Source: Paenibacillus xylanexedens
Lineage (GTDB): Bacteria; Bacillota; Bacilli; Paenibacillales; Paenibacillaceae
Reading direction: 5' to 3'
DNA length: 64,000 nt
Assembly: GCF_001908275.1 (NCBI RefSeq)
Contig: NZ_CP018620.1
Span: 2,232,001 to 2,296,000, forward strand
Position numbers and translations under genes: made by a program. The notes below the pieces were generated by a model. It had not been told where the DNA came from and searched no databases. It saw nothing but the letters and a program-made list of their open reading frames with translations. This document shows positions 56,279-64,000 of this stretch, one piece after another. Each line of letters starts with the position of its first letter. Position 1 is the stretch's first letter.

Positions 56279-57250
56279 ATGACAGACCGACTAATCCGAT
56301 TAATGCGCATTATAACGCTGGTGCAGGCGAAGCCAGGCATACTGGCACGTGAGCTCGCCCAGCGATGCGAGACGACGGAAAGGACGATATACCGCGACAT
56401 GGAGGCCCTCAGTGCAATGCATATCCCGATCGCCAATATGGGACACGGGCAAGGGTACATGTTTATCAGCCAGTTTGCCATGTATCCGCTAAATTGGTCT
56501 GATGAAGAAGCCCAAGCTTTCATGCATCTTGCTGAAGTTATGGAGAATATTCGTCCTTTGCTGAAACCTGCTTTTGAGAGCGCTTATGAGAAAGTGGTTG
56601 CTGCGAGTCAGAAAAACAAAACAGAACGAGTGGAATGGTCGGAGCAAATTAGTGGATTGTTCAAAGCGGGATTGCCCGTATGGCAAAATGAAAACAACGA
56701 TTCGCAGAATCAATCCATGATTACCCTGCTTCAGGCTGGCATTTCACAGAACACCATTGAAGGGGAGTATCTGTCTCAAGGTAAAAAAGGGATCGTACGT
56801 ATAGATCCTTACTGTCTTATCCCTCGTGAATACAGATTTGAGCTGTTAGGGTATTGTCACCTGTCGGAGAAACTTCGAATATTTCAGGTGAGCCGGCTGC
56901 AAAAGATACGAATATTGCCACGCACGTTTCGCAAAGAGGATTATCTGATGCAATCGCACTTCCGCATTCCTTGGGCATACGAGGGAAGTACGGAGTGGAC
57001 TGCGTTCAAAATTCGATTTGCACCCCATGCTGTGGAGCGTGTGATGCAGGAGCAATTTTTTATACGACCCATCCTAACCATTGAACCGGAAGGTAGCCTG
57101 TTATTTGAAGCCATATTAAGTGATGTTGACGAATTTCTTGTATGGATATCTAAATATGGACCTGATGCGGAAATTCTCGAACCTGAGATCTGCCGCATCA
57201 AGATGAAAGAACGCCTAAAATATTGGCAACAAATGTACAATAAAAGTTGA
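56279..57250 (+). CDS. WYL-domain transcriptional regulator
   Basis: A 323-residue regulator. The N-terminal HTH_11 winged helix (TDRLIRLMRIITLVQAKPGI, ELAQRCETTERTIYRDMEAL) is followed by a helical linker and a WYL domain (about 165-240: GIVRIDPYCLIPREYRFELLGYC and IFQVSRLQKIRIL). A WCX-like C-terminal extension ends the protein. WYL domains bind oligonucleotides or other nucleic-acid-derived ligands, and such proteins regulate DNA-damage or defence genes. ATG 56279 has a GGAGGG site. Its target is not evident; the next gene is a convergent exonuclease. Confidence 0.9.
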   Translation: MTDRLIRLMRIITLVQAKPGILARELAQRCETTERTIYRDMEALSAMHIPIANMGHGQGYMFISQFAMYPLNWSDEEAQAFMHLAEVMENIRPLLKPAFESAYEKVVAASQKNKTERVEWSEQISGLFKAGLPVWQNENNDSQNQSMITLLQAGISQNTIEGEYLSQGKKGIVRIDPYCLIPREYRFELLGYCHLSEKLRIFQVSRLQKIRILPRTFRKEDYLMQSHFRIPWAYEGSTEWTAFKIRFAPHAVERVMQEQFFIRPILTIEPEGSLLFEAILSDVDEFLVWISKYGPDAEILEPEICRIKMKERLKYWQQMYNKS

Positions 57251-57308
57251 GATTAGAATACCACCTAATCCTAAGGCAAAACACGATTAAGTACTGTGCT
57301 GTGGACGG

Positions 57309-57980
57309 TTACTCTTTGGTTTTGAAAAGGCTTGCCAGATTACCAAAAGGTGATTCTTTCTCTTCATCTTCTGTGGAGCTGGAATAGACAACCTTGGATG
57401 TAATGCCCTCATCATCGGCTGCACAGTTGTTTTCCAGAGTGAAACGGTCAAATTGATGCATAAATACCTTGGCTGTATTGATGGCATCATCCAATGCGCG
57501 GTGCTGGGTACCATCGAATTCGATTCCGCAGATTTCAAGAGCCTGAGCGAGACCGAGTTGACGGAACTTGCCTTCTTTGCGAACGGTGCGGGACCATTGT
57601 TGCTGGAGATCGTTATGATTAGTGATCCAGGCCACATCAAGTTGATGGGTGCGACAATGAGAGATCAGTTTGCTGCGGTCATCGGGTCCCCAGGAACACA
57701 TGTAATAGGGGTCACTTCCCATCCAGGCGATGAATTGATTCAGTGCTGCCGGAAAAAGGGGGGCTGCATCAATATCTTTCTGCGTGATACCTGTAAACTG
57801 AATCGTGTCAGTGGACAGAACAGACTTATTGGAAGGACGAACATACGTATGGAACGTATCCGTTACGACCAATCCATCCGCACTTTCCGTAACTTTGACG
57901 GCACCGATATCAATAATTTCAGAAGAATAGCGAGTATTGCGGCTTACCGTGAATTCAAGATCATATATGATATATGGCAT
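57309..57980 (-). CDS. DEDDh 3'-5' exonuclease (KapD-like)
   Basis: A 223-residue exonuclease of the DnaQ-like superfamily. Exo I is IIYDLEFT (Asp7, Glu9), Exo II lies in FTGITQKDIDAAP to WGPDDRS, and Exo III is HRALDDAINT with the catalytic His and Asp. KapD of Bacillus, an inhibitor of the KinA sporulation pathway, has this layout. The C-terminal 40 residues (DDEGITSKVVYSSSTEDEEK) are acidic and probably disordered. The ATG lies behind GGAGC. RNA or DNA as substrate cannot be determined. Confidence 0.85.
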   Translation of the reverse strand: MPYIIYDLEFTVSRNTRYSSEIIDIGAVKVTESADGLVVTDTFHTYVRPSNKSVLSTDTIQFTGITQKDIDAAPLFPAALNQFIAWMGSDPYYMCSWGPDDRSKLISHCRTHQLDVAWITNHNDLQQQWSRTVRKEGKFRQLGLAQALEICGIEFDGTQHRALDDAINTAKVFMHQFDRFTLENNCAADDEGITSKVVYSSSTEDEEKESPFGNLASLFKTKE

Positions 57981-58102
57981 AGGACAAGCTCCTTTATCGA
58001 TTAATACCTGTGATAGATTTCTATTTCTCTATATTACAGGGAACGTGCTGCCATGTCAGCCATCGCCAGAGAATTCATTGTAGTATATGTTAACACGGTA
58101 TG

Positions 58103-58131
58103 TTGACAATTACTTGTAAATGAACTAATGT
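58103..58131 (+). promoter_or_regulatory. proS promoter
   Basis: TTGACA (58103-58108) and TAATGT (58126-58131) are 17 bases apart, upstream of the T-box leader. Confidence 0.6.
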
Positions 58132-58159
58132 GGTCAAAAATGATAACAGCGTTATAACG

Positions 58160-58415
58160 AGGACATGATTGTGCAAGCCAGCTTCAACAGAGAGGGAACA
58201 GTGTGGTGCAAGGTTCCTGTAGCTGCTTTATAAATTCCTACCTCGCGAGCTGCGGAAGAGAATGCCCATACAGGGTTGCAACCTCCGCCGGCAGGGCCCG
58301 TTATGCCCCGTAGGACTGCATGTTACAGATCGCATAGGTTGCGAACGGATTAATTTGCAGTTAAATAAGGGTGGTACCACGACACATTCGTCCCTTGACG
58401 GATGTGTCTTTTTGC
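58160..58415 (+). promoter_or_regulatory. T-box leader of proS
   Basis: The conserved T-box sequence AAGGGTGGTACCACG lies at about 58367-58381. It is followed by a terminator, GACACATTCGTC with GACGGATGTGTC and a T tract (58381-58413). Upstream are the stem I elements CAGAGAGGGAA (about 58188-58198) and GGTGCAAGGTTCC. CCT at 58237-58239 is the likely specifier codon for proline. Uncharged tRNAPro would allow read-through into proS. Confidence 0.88.
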
Positions 58416-58465
58416 TGTTTATGCGCCGTATTTGATAACAAAAAAAGGAAGATTAGGAGTGTGTT

Positions 58466-60253
58466 ATGATGCGTCAAAGTGAAATGCTTGTCCCAACATT
58501 ACGTGAAGCGCCAGCGGAGGCAGATGCAGCGGGACATCGCTGGTTACTGCGTTCCGGTATGATTCGCCAACTTGCTGCGGGAATTTACAGTTATCTGCCC
58601 CTCGGACGGCGTATATTGTTAAATGTTGAACGGATCGTTCGTGAAGAGATGGATCGTGCTGGATGTCAGGAAGTGTTGCTGCCGATTATGCAGCCTGCGG
58701 AGTTGTGGGAAGAATCCGGAAGATACACACAGTATGGTCCCGAATTGATGCGTCTGAAGGATCGTCATGCACGGGAATTTGCTCTTGGACCAACACATGA
58801 GGAAGTCGTAACCGCTTTAGCGCGGGACGAGGTGAGCTCGTATCGTAAGCTGCCATTCACCCTGTACCAGATCGGAACCAAGTTCCGGGATGAGCGCCGT
58901 CCTCGATTTGGATTGCTGCGTGGACGGGAGTTCATCATGAAGGATGCGTACTCTTTTGCTTCGGACTGGGAAGAGCTTGATCGGACTTATCAGGCTATGA
59001 ACACGGCGTATAGTCGCATTCTGGAGCGTTGTGGTCTGGACTATATCCGTGTTGAGGCGGACGCAGGAACCATTGGCGGTCAAGGAGAAACACATGAGTT
59101 CATGGCTCTTGCTGATGTGGGTGAGGACACAATTGTAACCTGCAAACATTGTGGATATGCTGCAAATCTGGAGAAAGCGGATTATCAGACTTCTGGAGAT
59201 ATGGAGAAAAAAGAAGGAAGCTTGGAAGTTCCAGCTGATTCTGCGAGTGCAGACTCCGCGCTTCAAACGGATCAACATTCAGGAGTGGAAACAGTAGTAC
59301 GTATCTCGACACCTGGCGTTCGTACGATCGCAGAGTTAACCACTTTTGTGGGCAAAGGTGCTGAACATATGATCAAAACGCTGCTTTATGTGGCGGATGG
59401 TCAGCTCGTCGCTGCGCTTGTGCGTGGAGATCATGAACTGAATGACATCGCATTGAAGCAGGTGTTGGGGGCAGAGGAACTGATCCTTGCAGACGATGCA
59501 GCCATTGCGGCTCATCCAAATCTGAAGGTAGGATTCCTGGGTCCGATTGGACTAAATCTGCCGATGGTGGTGGACGCTGACGTGGCAGTGATGAAGAGTG
59601 CAATTACAGGAGCCAATGAAGTGGATGTGCATGTTTCCGGTGTACGCCCAGGGATTGATTTTGCATTGGAGCGAGTAGAACGAATCCGCTTTGCTGCGGA
59701 GGGGGATGCTTGTCCAACATGTGGATCACCACTTGTGTTTACCAAAGGTATTGAGGTTGGACACATTTTCAAATTGGGGACGAAATATAGTGATGCCATG
59801 GGTGCTTCATTCCTGGATCGTAATGGTCGCCAGTGTGCGCCAGTCATGGGGTGTTACGGCATTGGCGTATCCCGCCTGATGGCCGCTATAGCTGAGCAGT
59901 ATGCCGGAGATGATGGCATAAAATGGCCTGCTGCTGTTGCGCCTTATGATGTGCATCTGATTACAGTAAGTTGGAAGGATGAGCAGCAGCGTCAGCTCAC
60001 CCTCGAACTGGAACAACAATTGATCGATGGCGGTTACACGGTATTGGTTGATGATCGGGATGAACGTCCGGGTGTGAAATTCAAGGATGCGGAGCTGATC
60101 GGATTGCCTGTGCAGATCGTTATTGGCCGAGGAGCAGCCGAAAGACAGGTCGAACTGGGATCACACGCACTTGCAGTAACAGGTGAATCGAAACGAATCG
60201 GGTTGACTGCACAGGAAGCTGTGCTTTATGTGAAGGAACAGCTCACTTCCTAA
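58466..60253 (+). CDS. proS: Prolyl-tRNA synthetase, bacterial type
   Basis: A 595-residue class II aminoacyl-tRNA synthetase that charges tRNAPro. Motif 1, motif 2 (FRDERRPRFGLLRGREF) and motif 3 (CYGIGVSRLMAA) are visible. The insertion between motifs 2 and 3 carries the YbaK-like editing domain that clears Ala-tRNAPro (TIAELTTFVGKGAEHMIKTLL, AALVRGDHELNDIALKQVLG). The C-terminal anticodon-binding domain is at about 490-590. Two successive ATG codons follow AGGAG. Expression is governed by the T-box leader. Slightly longer than the typical 565-575 residues because of a polar Ser/Ala-rich stretch near SADSALQTDQ. Confidence 0.97.
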   Translation: MMRQSEMLVPTLREAPAEADAAGHRWLLRSGMIRQLAAGIYSYLPLGRRILLNVERIVREEMDRAGCQEVLLPIMQPAELWEESGRYTQYGPELMRLKDRHAREFALGPTHEEVVTALARDEVSSYRKLPFTLYQIGTKFRDERRPRFGLLRGREFIMKDAYSFASDWEELDRTYQAMNTAYSRILERCGLDYIRVEADAGTIGGQGETHEFMALADVGEDTIVTCKHCGYAANLEKADYQTSGDMEKKEGSLEVPADSASADSALQTDQHSGVETVVRISTPGVRTIAELTTFVGKGAEHMIKTLLYVADGQLVAALVRGDHELNDIALKQVLGAEELILADDAAIAAHPNLKVGFLGPIGLNLPMVVDADVAVMKSAITGANEVDVHVSGVRPGIDFALERVERIRFAAEGDACPTCGSPLVFTKGIEVGHIFKLGTKYSDAMGASFLDRNGRQCAPVMGCYGIGVSRLMAAIAEQYAGDDGIKWPAAVAPYDVHLITVSWKDEQQRQLTLELEQQLIDGGYTVLVDDRDERPGVKFKDAELIGLPVQIVIGRGAAERQVELGSHALAVTGESKRIGLTAQEAVLYVKEQLTS

Positions 60254-60727
60254 ATTCAGGGGAATCGCTAATTATATGAGTTCATATAATAGTACCGAAT
60301 ATGATGCGGTAGCTGATTTTGATTGCTGAAATTCCAATGAGAGCATGAAAAAGAGGGCTATAGGCATGCAATTTGGTTGGATTTTATGAGTGATATCATA
60401 CGAAATAACTATATTTGGATAGTTGTATTTAGTATACAAATGATTTTATGATTAAGGATCTGAAGATGATCATACTCAGGCGGATTTATGTGCAAGTATG
60501 CAATTTTGAGAAGATAGAGATGTCGAAATTAAATGTACAATAAACGCATGAACACGGTCATTCCGGAGAGTTCTTATATAGTTCGGTGTCGAAGGCACAT
60601 GATAAAGTTGGTCCCTGAAGGCCTGGCTGGGATTTATTTTTGCCTCAGATGATTGTCAGGATCAGCAGGATATGTCCGCAGGAAATGTTCAAGTATCTGA
60701 TGTGAATTGATGTTTAAGAACTGAGAT
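60254..60727. other. Intergenic region after proS without visible gene
   Basis: About 470 AT-rich bases between proS and a convergent gene. No reading frame with a ribosome site and no clear repeat was found. It ends at a bidirectional terminator. Confidence 0.5.
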
Positions 60728-60779
60728 ACAAAAGGGTGTCCCCTTAACCAGTAATCTGGCTTGGGGGACACCCTTTTGG
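60728..60779. terminator. Bidirectional terminator between proS region and nucleotidase
   Basis: CAAAAGGGTGTCCCC pairs with GGGGGACACCCTTTTG, a long strong stem with A and T runs on opposite sides. Confidence 0.9.
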
Positions 60780-60853
60780 TTATGACAAGAACAGATTCGT
60801 TATTCTGATGCACTATAAGCGATCATGCCTATATGCACTTTGCTTTGCTGAGC

Positions 60854-62653
60854 TTAAGAAGCTGCAGGCAATTTCAATTGTTGACCTGGATAAATCCAGT
60901 GTGGATTTTTGATATTGTTCAGCTTTTGCAATGCCTGCCAAGTTGTGCCGTATTGTTTGGAGATGGAGTACAGGGAATCTCCGGATTTCACAACATGAAG
61001 TTTAGCTGGAGCTGGTTTGCTTGGTGTTGGTTTAGACGGTTTTTCCGGTTTTGGTGTTTCTGGTTTTGGCTTGGTTGGAGCTGGTGTTTCTGTTGCCGGA
61101 GTTTCCGGCTCTACTGCAGGTTTTATCGCTTCACTGATCCGACCATCTGTTTTGATGTCTACAGCGCCAAGCTTTTGCATGTAGTTAATCAACGCTTCAT
61201 CCAACGCGCCGTACATACCTGTTGTAGCATATTTGGCAAACATGGTGTATTCGTCACCACCAACAGCTGTGAAATCATTGGTTGCCAGTGTATATGTTGC
61301 TTCCGGATCAAGGGTTTTATCCCCCACGGTTACGGAATGTACACGGCTACCTTCAGCAGCGGAAGTGTCGATTTTGAACTTGATACCAGATACTTGCGGG
61401 AATCCACCGCTTGGTTCCGGATAGGAAGCTACACCGACTTCAAGGGCTGCCAGAATATCGGACCCTTTCACTTCAAGCGTTACCACTTGATTACCAAAAG
61501 GAAGCACTGTGATGATATCACCTTTGGTTACGATCCCTTTTTCGATGGAAGCACGGATACCCCCACCGTTAGTCAGTGCAATATCGGCTTTGCTGACATC
61601 ACGAATGGCATCTGCAAGCAGGTCACCCAGATTAGTTTCTCCTGCACGTACCTGTTCACGTTTACCATCCAGCAGAATAGCTGTATTGGCTACTTCTTCT
61701 TTCAAGATAGGTTCTTGTTCTTTTTGAATGGAGTTTACGAGAGTTGCGACTTTCTCATTCGGTTTGATGTCTTTTGCTTCCGTTTCATCAATTAATGTTG
61801 CTTGTTTCTTTGTTACTTTACCCCCGTCTACCCATAGATCGATGACACCAACGTAGTTAGTGTATTCTCCTGCACTTGCAATCAATGTTCCGTTATCGGA
61901 TACAAGGCCATCTTGCAGTACAGTGTGGCTGTGACCATCGATGAATACATCGATGCCAGGAACTTCTTTAACAACTTTAAAGCTAGTATCCGTGCTGGAT
62001 GCATCTTGTCCAAGGTGTCCCAATACCACAACAACATCTACTTTGCTGCGGATTTCGTTTACCAGAACTTTGGCTTCTGCAGATGGATCTGTAATATCAA
62101 GACCTTCTACGTTTTTTGGATTCGTTTTGTACAACGTTTCCGGTGTAGTCAAAGCGATGATACCAATCTTCACGCCATCCACCTCTTTAATGAGGTAAGG
62201 ATCGAAGAGACGTGTTCCGTCTTTTTTCTTCACGTTGGCACTCAGCATGGGGAAGTTCATCATGTCTGCCAGTTCGATCAGGCGATCCGAACCATAGTTG
62301 AATTCGTGGTTACCCGGTACGATGGCCTGGTATCCCATTTCATTCATGACCTTCACGATGCTCTCACCATTCACAAGAGTGGCAAATGTTGTACCATGCA
62401 CAGCATCTCCAGCATCTAGCAAGAGTGTGTTCGGGTTTTCGCTACGATATTTGTCAGCGATTCCAGCTACTTTGGCAAAACCCATAGCAGGTGAAGATTC
62501 AACTGCACGGGCATGCGTATCATTCGTATGTAGAATGGTAATGTGTTTACCTGTGCCCGGAGTGGTATCCGTTGCAGCTGCGGCAATACCTACACTTCCA
62601 AACAGCAAACAGACCGTTAGCAGAAGTGAAACGTAATTCTTCCAGATTTTCAT
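60854..62653 (-). CDS. Exported 5'-nucleotidase/UshA-family protein with LysM domain
   Basis: A 599-residue secreted metallophosphatase that would hydrolyse extracellular nucleotides or related phosphoesters. A signal peptide (to about residue 28) precedes the calcineurin-like domain ([47 protein letters not shown]), and the 5'-nucleotidase C-terminal domain follows (about 325-500: [28 protein letters not shown]). A Pro/Lys/Thr-rich linker (about 510-550) leads to one LysM domain (about 553-598: [20 protein letters not shown]) that anchors the protein to peptidoglycan. ATG 62653 lies behind GGGAGG. Confidence 0.95.
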   Translation of the reverse strand: MKIWKNYVSLLLTVCLLFGSVGIAAAATDTTPGTGKHITILHTNDTHARAVESSPAMGFAKVAGIADKYRSENPNTLLLDAGDAVHGTTFATLVNGESIVKVMNEMGYQAIVPGNHEFNYGSDRLIELADMMNFPMLSANVKKKDGTRLFDPYLIKEVDGVKIGIIALTTPETLYKTNPKNVEGLDITDPSAEAKVLVNEIRSKVDVVVVLGHLGQDASSTDTSFKVVKEVPGIDVFIDGHSHTVLQDGLVSDNGTLIASAGEYTNYVGVIDLWVDGGKVTKKQATLIDETEAKDIKPNEKVATLVNSIQKEQEPILKEEVANTAILLDGKREQVRAGETNLGDLLADAIRDVSKADIALTNGGGIRASIEKGIVTKGDIITVLPFGNQVVTLEVKGSDILAALEVGVASYPEPSGGFPQVSGIKFKIDTSAAEGSRVHSVTVGDKTLDPEATYTLATNDFTAVGGDEYTMFAKYATTGMYGALDEALINYMQKLGAVDIKTDGRISEAIKPAVEPETPATETPAPTKPKPETPKPEKPSKPTPSKPAPAKLHVVKSGDSLYSISKQYGTTWQALQKLNNIKNPHWIYPGQQLKLPAAS

Positions 62654-62825
62654 ATGAATCCGAAACCTCCCAAAATAATAATCTAATTGAGCGTTTACAC
62701 AGCTCAAATAGTATTTTAACAGACTATTATTAGGAAATCTCGCGAATTACGTAAAAATAAGTAACCTGAAAGTGACATGTAAATCTGCTGTTGGAAAATA
62801 TAATCTTCGGAAAGAACGTATGTTC

Positions 62826-63242
62826 TTAAAGAGTGTAAAAAAAATGCTGCGCTTCACGCGGCAGTCCGGTACGTAAACAAAATTTCTCCAAAGATTCATC
62901 CGGTTCAGGCATCACTCCGGAGGTTAGTAATTGAATGGCAAAACGATTGGCCTGTCTTTCCAGCTTGCCTGGAGCAAAATAGGAATGTTCCTCCAGAAAG
63001 AATCGATTAATCCCTTTATGAAGTCGGTCGTGTCCAAGCTCATGGGCGCACACGAACCTTTGCCATTCCGGCGGCAAATCATTGTGTATGACGATAAACC
63101 TGCGCCGGAGCTTGCGAAAGTACAGTCCCTTGGTGGACTTCCCCAAATTGGTGAAACGAATCTGTATTCCAACCGCGCGGGCAATGCTGAACGGGCAGTT
63201 GGTCCGGTGTTTTCGAATCAGCTTTGTTACGATGTCATCCAT
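62826..63242 (-). CDS. ImmA/IrrE-family metallopeptidase
   Basis: A 138-residue protein with the zinc-protease motif HELGHDRLH (His and Glu of HEXXH) and the downstream ERQANRFA segment typical of ImmA/IrrE (COG2856). In Bacillus ICEBs1, ImmA cleaves the repressor ImmR after DNA damage. Here it follows an XRE-type regulator on the same strand with a 42-base gap, the expected partner. The pair could be part of a mobile element or a chromosomal stress switch. Few residues precede the fold, as usual for the family. Confidence 0.9.
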   Translation of the reverse strand: MDDIVTKLIRKHRTNCPFSIARAVGIQIRFTNLGKSTKGLYFRKLRRRFIVIHNDLPPEWQRFVCAHELGHDRLHKGINRFFLEEHSYFAPGKLERQANRFAIQLLTSGVMPEPDESLEKFCLRTGLPREAQHFFYTL

Positions 63243-63284
63243 ATGATCTCACCTGCTGCCTTATTAAATTCAGTGGGTCATGCC

Positions 63285-63725
63285 TCATGGGCGATTGTCC
63301 GATTCGTCTGTCTTTTTGCGTTTGTTCATCTGTTTGGCTTCCCAGAACAGACCTGTCAGCACATCCTTGATTCGTTTCTTGTCCTCTTCATCGAGTGGAA
63401 TGCCGTCAAACATCAGATCATCATCGTCCTCCAGCATCTTTTTGAAATCACGACGGTCTTTGTATGTAGCCCATTCCGGTACGTCCTGAAGTTCAGCAGC
63501 ACTCCCTGGTTCAATATAACCGGCCTGCTTCATCATCTCTGTGTAGGGCACCGAGAGTGCATCTGAAATCTTGCGGATGGTCGCTGGTTTTGGCACACCC
63601 CGGACCCCATTCTCAATACGTGAAATCTGTGAGTTGCTTATTCCGGCTGCTTCGGCGAGCTGATTGATGCTGTATCCCTGTTGCTCGCGCAGTTGTTTCA
63701 TATAAGGACCAAAAGCGTGCTCCAC
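63285..63725 (-). CDS. XRE-family regulator, presumed ImmA substrate
   Basis: A 146-residue protein with an N-terminal helix-turn-helix (MKQLREQQGYSINQLAEAAGISNSQISRIENG, about 9-65) and an acidic, charged C-terminal half (DRRDFKKMLEDDDDLMFDGIPLDEEDKKRI) where ImmR-type repressors are usually cut. GTG 63725 is chosen, 11 bases behind AAGGAG. It is upstream of the ImmA/IrrE protease gene. The controlled genes are not visible in the window and may lie beyond its end. Confidence 0.88.
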   Translation of the reverse strand: MEHAFGPYMKQLREQQGYSINQLAEAAGISNSQISRIENGVRGVPKPATIRKISDALSVPYTEMMKQAGYIEPGSAAELQDVPEWATYKDRRDFKKMLEDDDDLMFDGIPLDEEDKKRIKDVLTGLFWEAKQMNKRKKTDESDNRP

Positions 63726-63794
63726 AATTATGCCAACTCCTTCGATTCGTACAAGTGCTTGAGTTAATATTAAGAAGAAAGATGAATGCGACAA

Positions 63795-64000
63795 CTCCTA
63801 AACCTCTGCGGGTGCGCCGTTCCGGATTCGGATCGTTCTTTTGATCGCTGTTATCCCCGGATTTCCTGTTTCCCTTTCCTAAAGGGTGAAATCCGTTGAT
63901 AAAGGCGAACGCTTCGCTTCTTCAGAATCGATTCCGTCTCCTTCACTACGTTTGCGCTTGATATATACCTTAGCGGCATTAAGGAGAAGGGGAACTTCTT
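63795..64000. other. Window edge, non-coding, with hairpin repeat copy
   Basis: No gene is visible up to the end of the window. It contains the second copy of the hairpin core described for 50161-50390; the remaining bases show no recognised feature. Confidence 0.5.
63842..63927. repeat. Second copy of the REP-like hairpin core
   Basis: In reverse orientation it shares GCGAAGCGTTCGCCTTTATC, CCCTTTAGGAAAGGGA and GGGGATAACAGCGAT with the core at 50236-50315. The outer arms of the 50161-50390 element are not shared, so the core is the mobile or conserved part. Confidence 0.8.

Overview
The window reads as chromosomal DNA of a Gram-positive, moderate-G+C member of the Paenibacillaceae, most likely Paenibacillus. 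This is inferred from the mix of genes, not from a marker-gene search. The supporting signs are a GH9-GH48 cellulase pair with CBM3 modules, CUT1 sugar importers without their own ATPase, large AraC regulators with an extracellular sensor, an S-layer-homology protein, a T-box leader on proS and strong AGGAGG ribosome sites.

Layout. 1-874: the 3' end of a chemotaxis receptor. 1214-7577: two secreted cellulases (GH9, GH48) with the same FN3-FN3-CBM3 tail. 8105-8899: a secreted NlpC/P60 hydrolase. 9020-11613: an ArsR-type regulator divergent from a GH51 arabinofuranosidase. 11899-13431: an IS110/IS1111-type insertion sequence with a probable bridge-RNA region, followed by a symmetric four-copy repeat. 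13692-20484: MBL-fold hydrolase, Lrp regulator, small membrane protein, heterodimeric ABC exporter and SLH protein. 21310-31018: a seven-gene import and catabolism operon (two permeases, binding lipoprotein, GH29 fucosidase, CBM9-like protein, transglutaminase-fold protein, GH18 protein). An AraC sensor-regulator (31224-33524) converges on it. 33840-36388: a GH43 enzyme divergent from an AraC regulator. 36704-37597: an ArsR-SRPBCC pair. 37677-46675: a complete arabinan locus (regulator, secreted arabinanase, CUT1 importer, lipoprotein arabinanase, intracellular GH43), interrupted by a long triplicated non-coding repeat. 46871-50109: EcsC-like protein, free-standing prolyl-tRNA editing protein, MFS exporter and a small membrane protein. 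50436-53012: queC-queD-queE-queF, preceded by what looks like a preQ1-I riboswitch with an insertion in its A-rich tail and by a MITE-like palindrome. 53539-63725: AIM24 protein, coiled-coil membrane protein, a 55-residue gene, a protein resembling VWA-family flanks, WYL regulator, exonuclease, T-box plus proS, 5'-nucleotidase with LysM, and an ImmA/XRE pair.

How it works together. Secreted cellulases and arabinanases break down plant walls. Arabino-oligosaccharides enter through the 40036-43293 transporter and are finished inside the cell by the GH43 at 45695 and the GH51 at 10108. The two arabinan gene groups are each faced by a divergent regulator of one unusual paralogous family, a winged helix fused to a highly conserved C-terminal domain, which suggests a shared arabinan-sensing regulon. 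The 21310-31018 operon points to uptake and intracellular dismantling of a fucosylated, possibly peptide-linked glycan, because all four downstream proteins lack export signals. I consider this operon and the paired regulators the best candidates for undescribed biology. The modified riboswitch and the several unrelated repeat families are the most unusual non-coding features.
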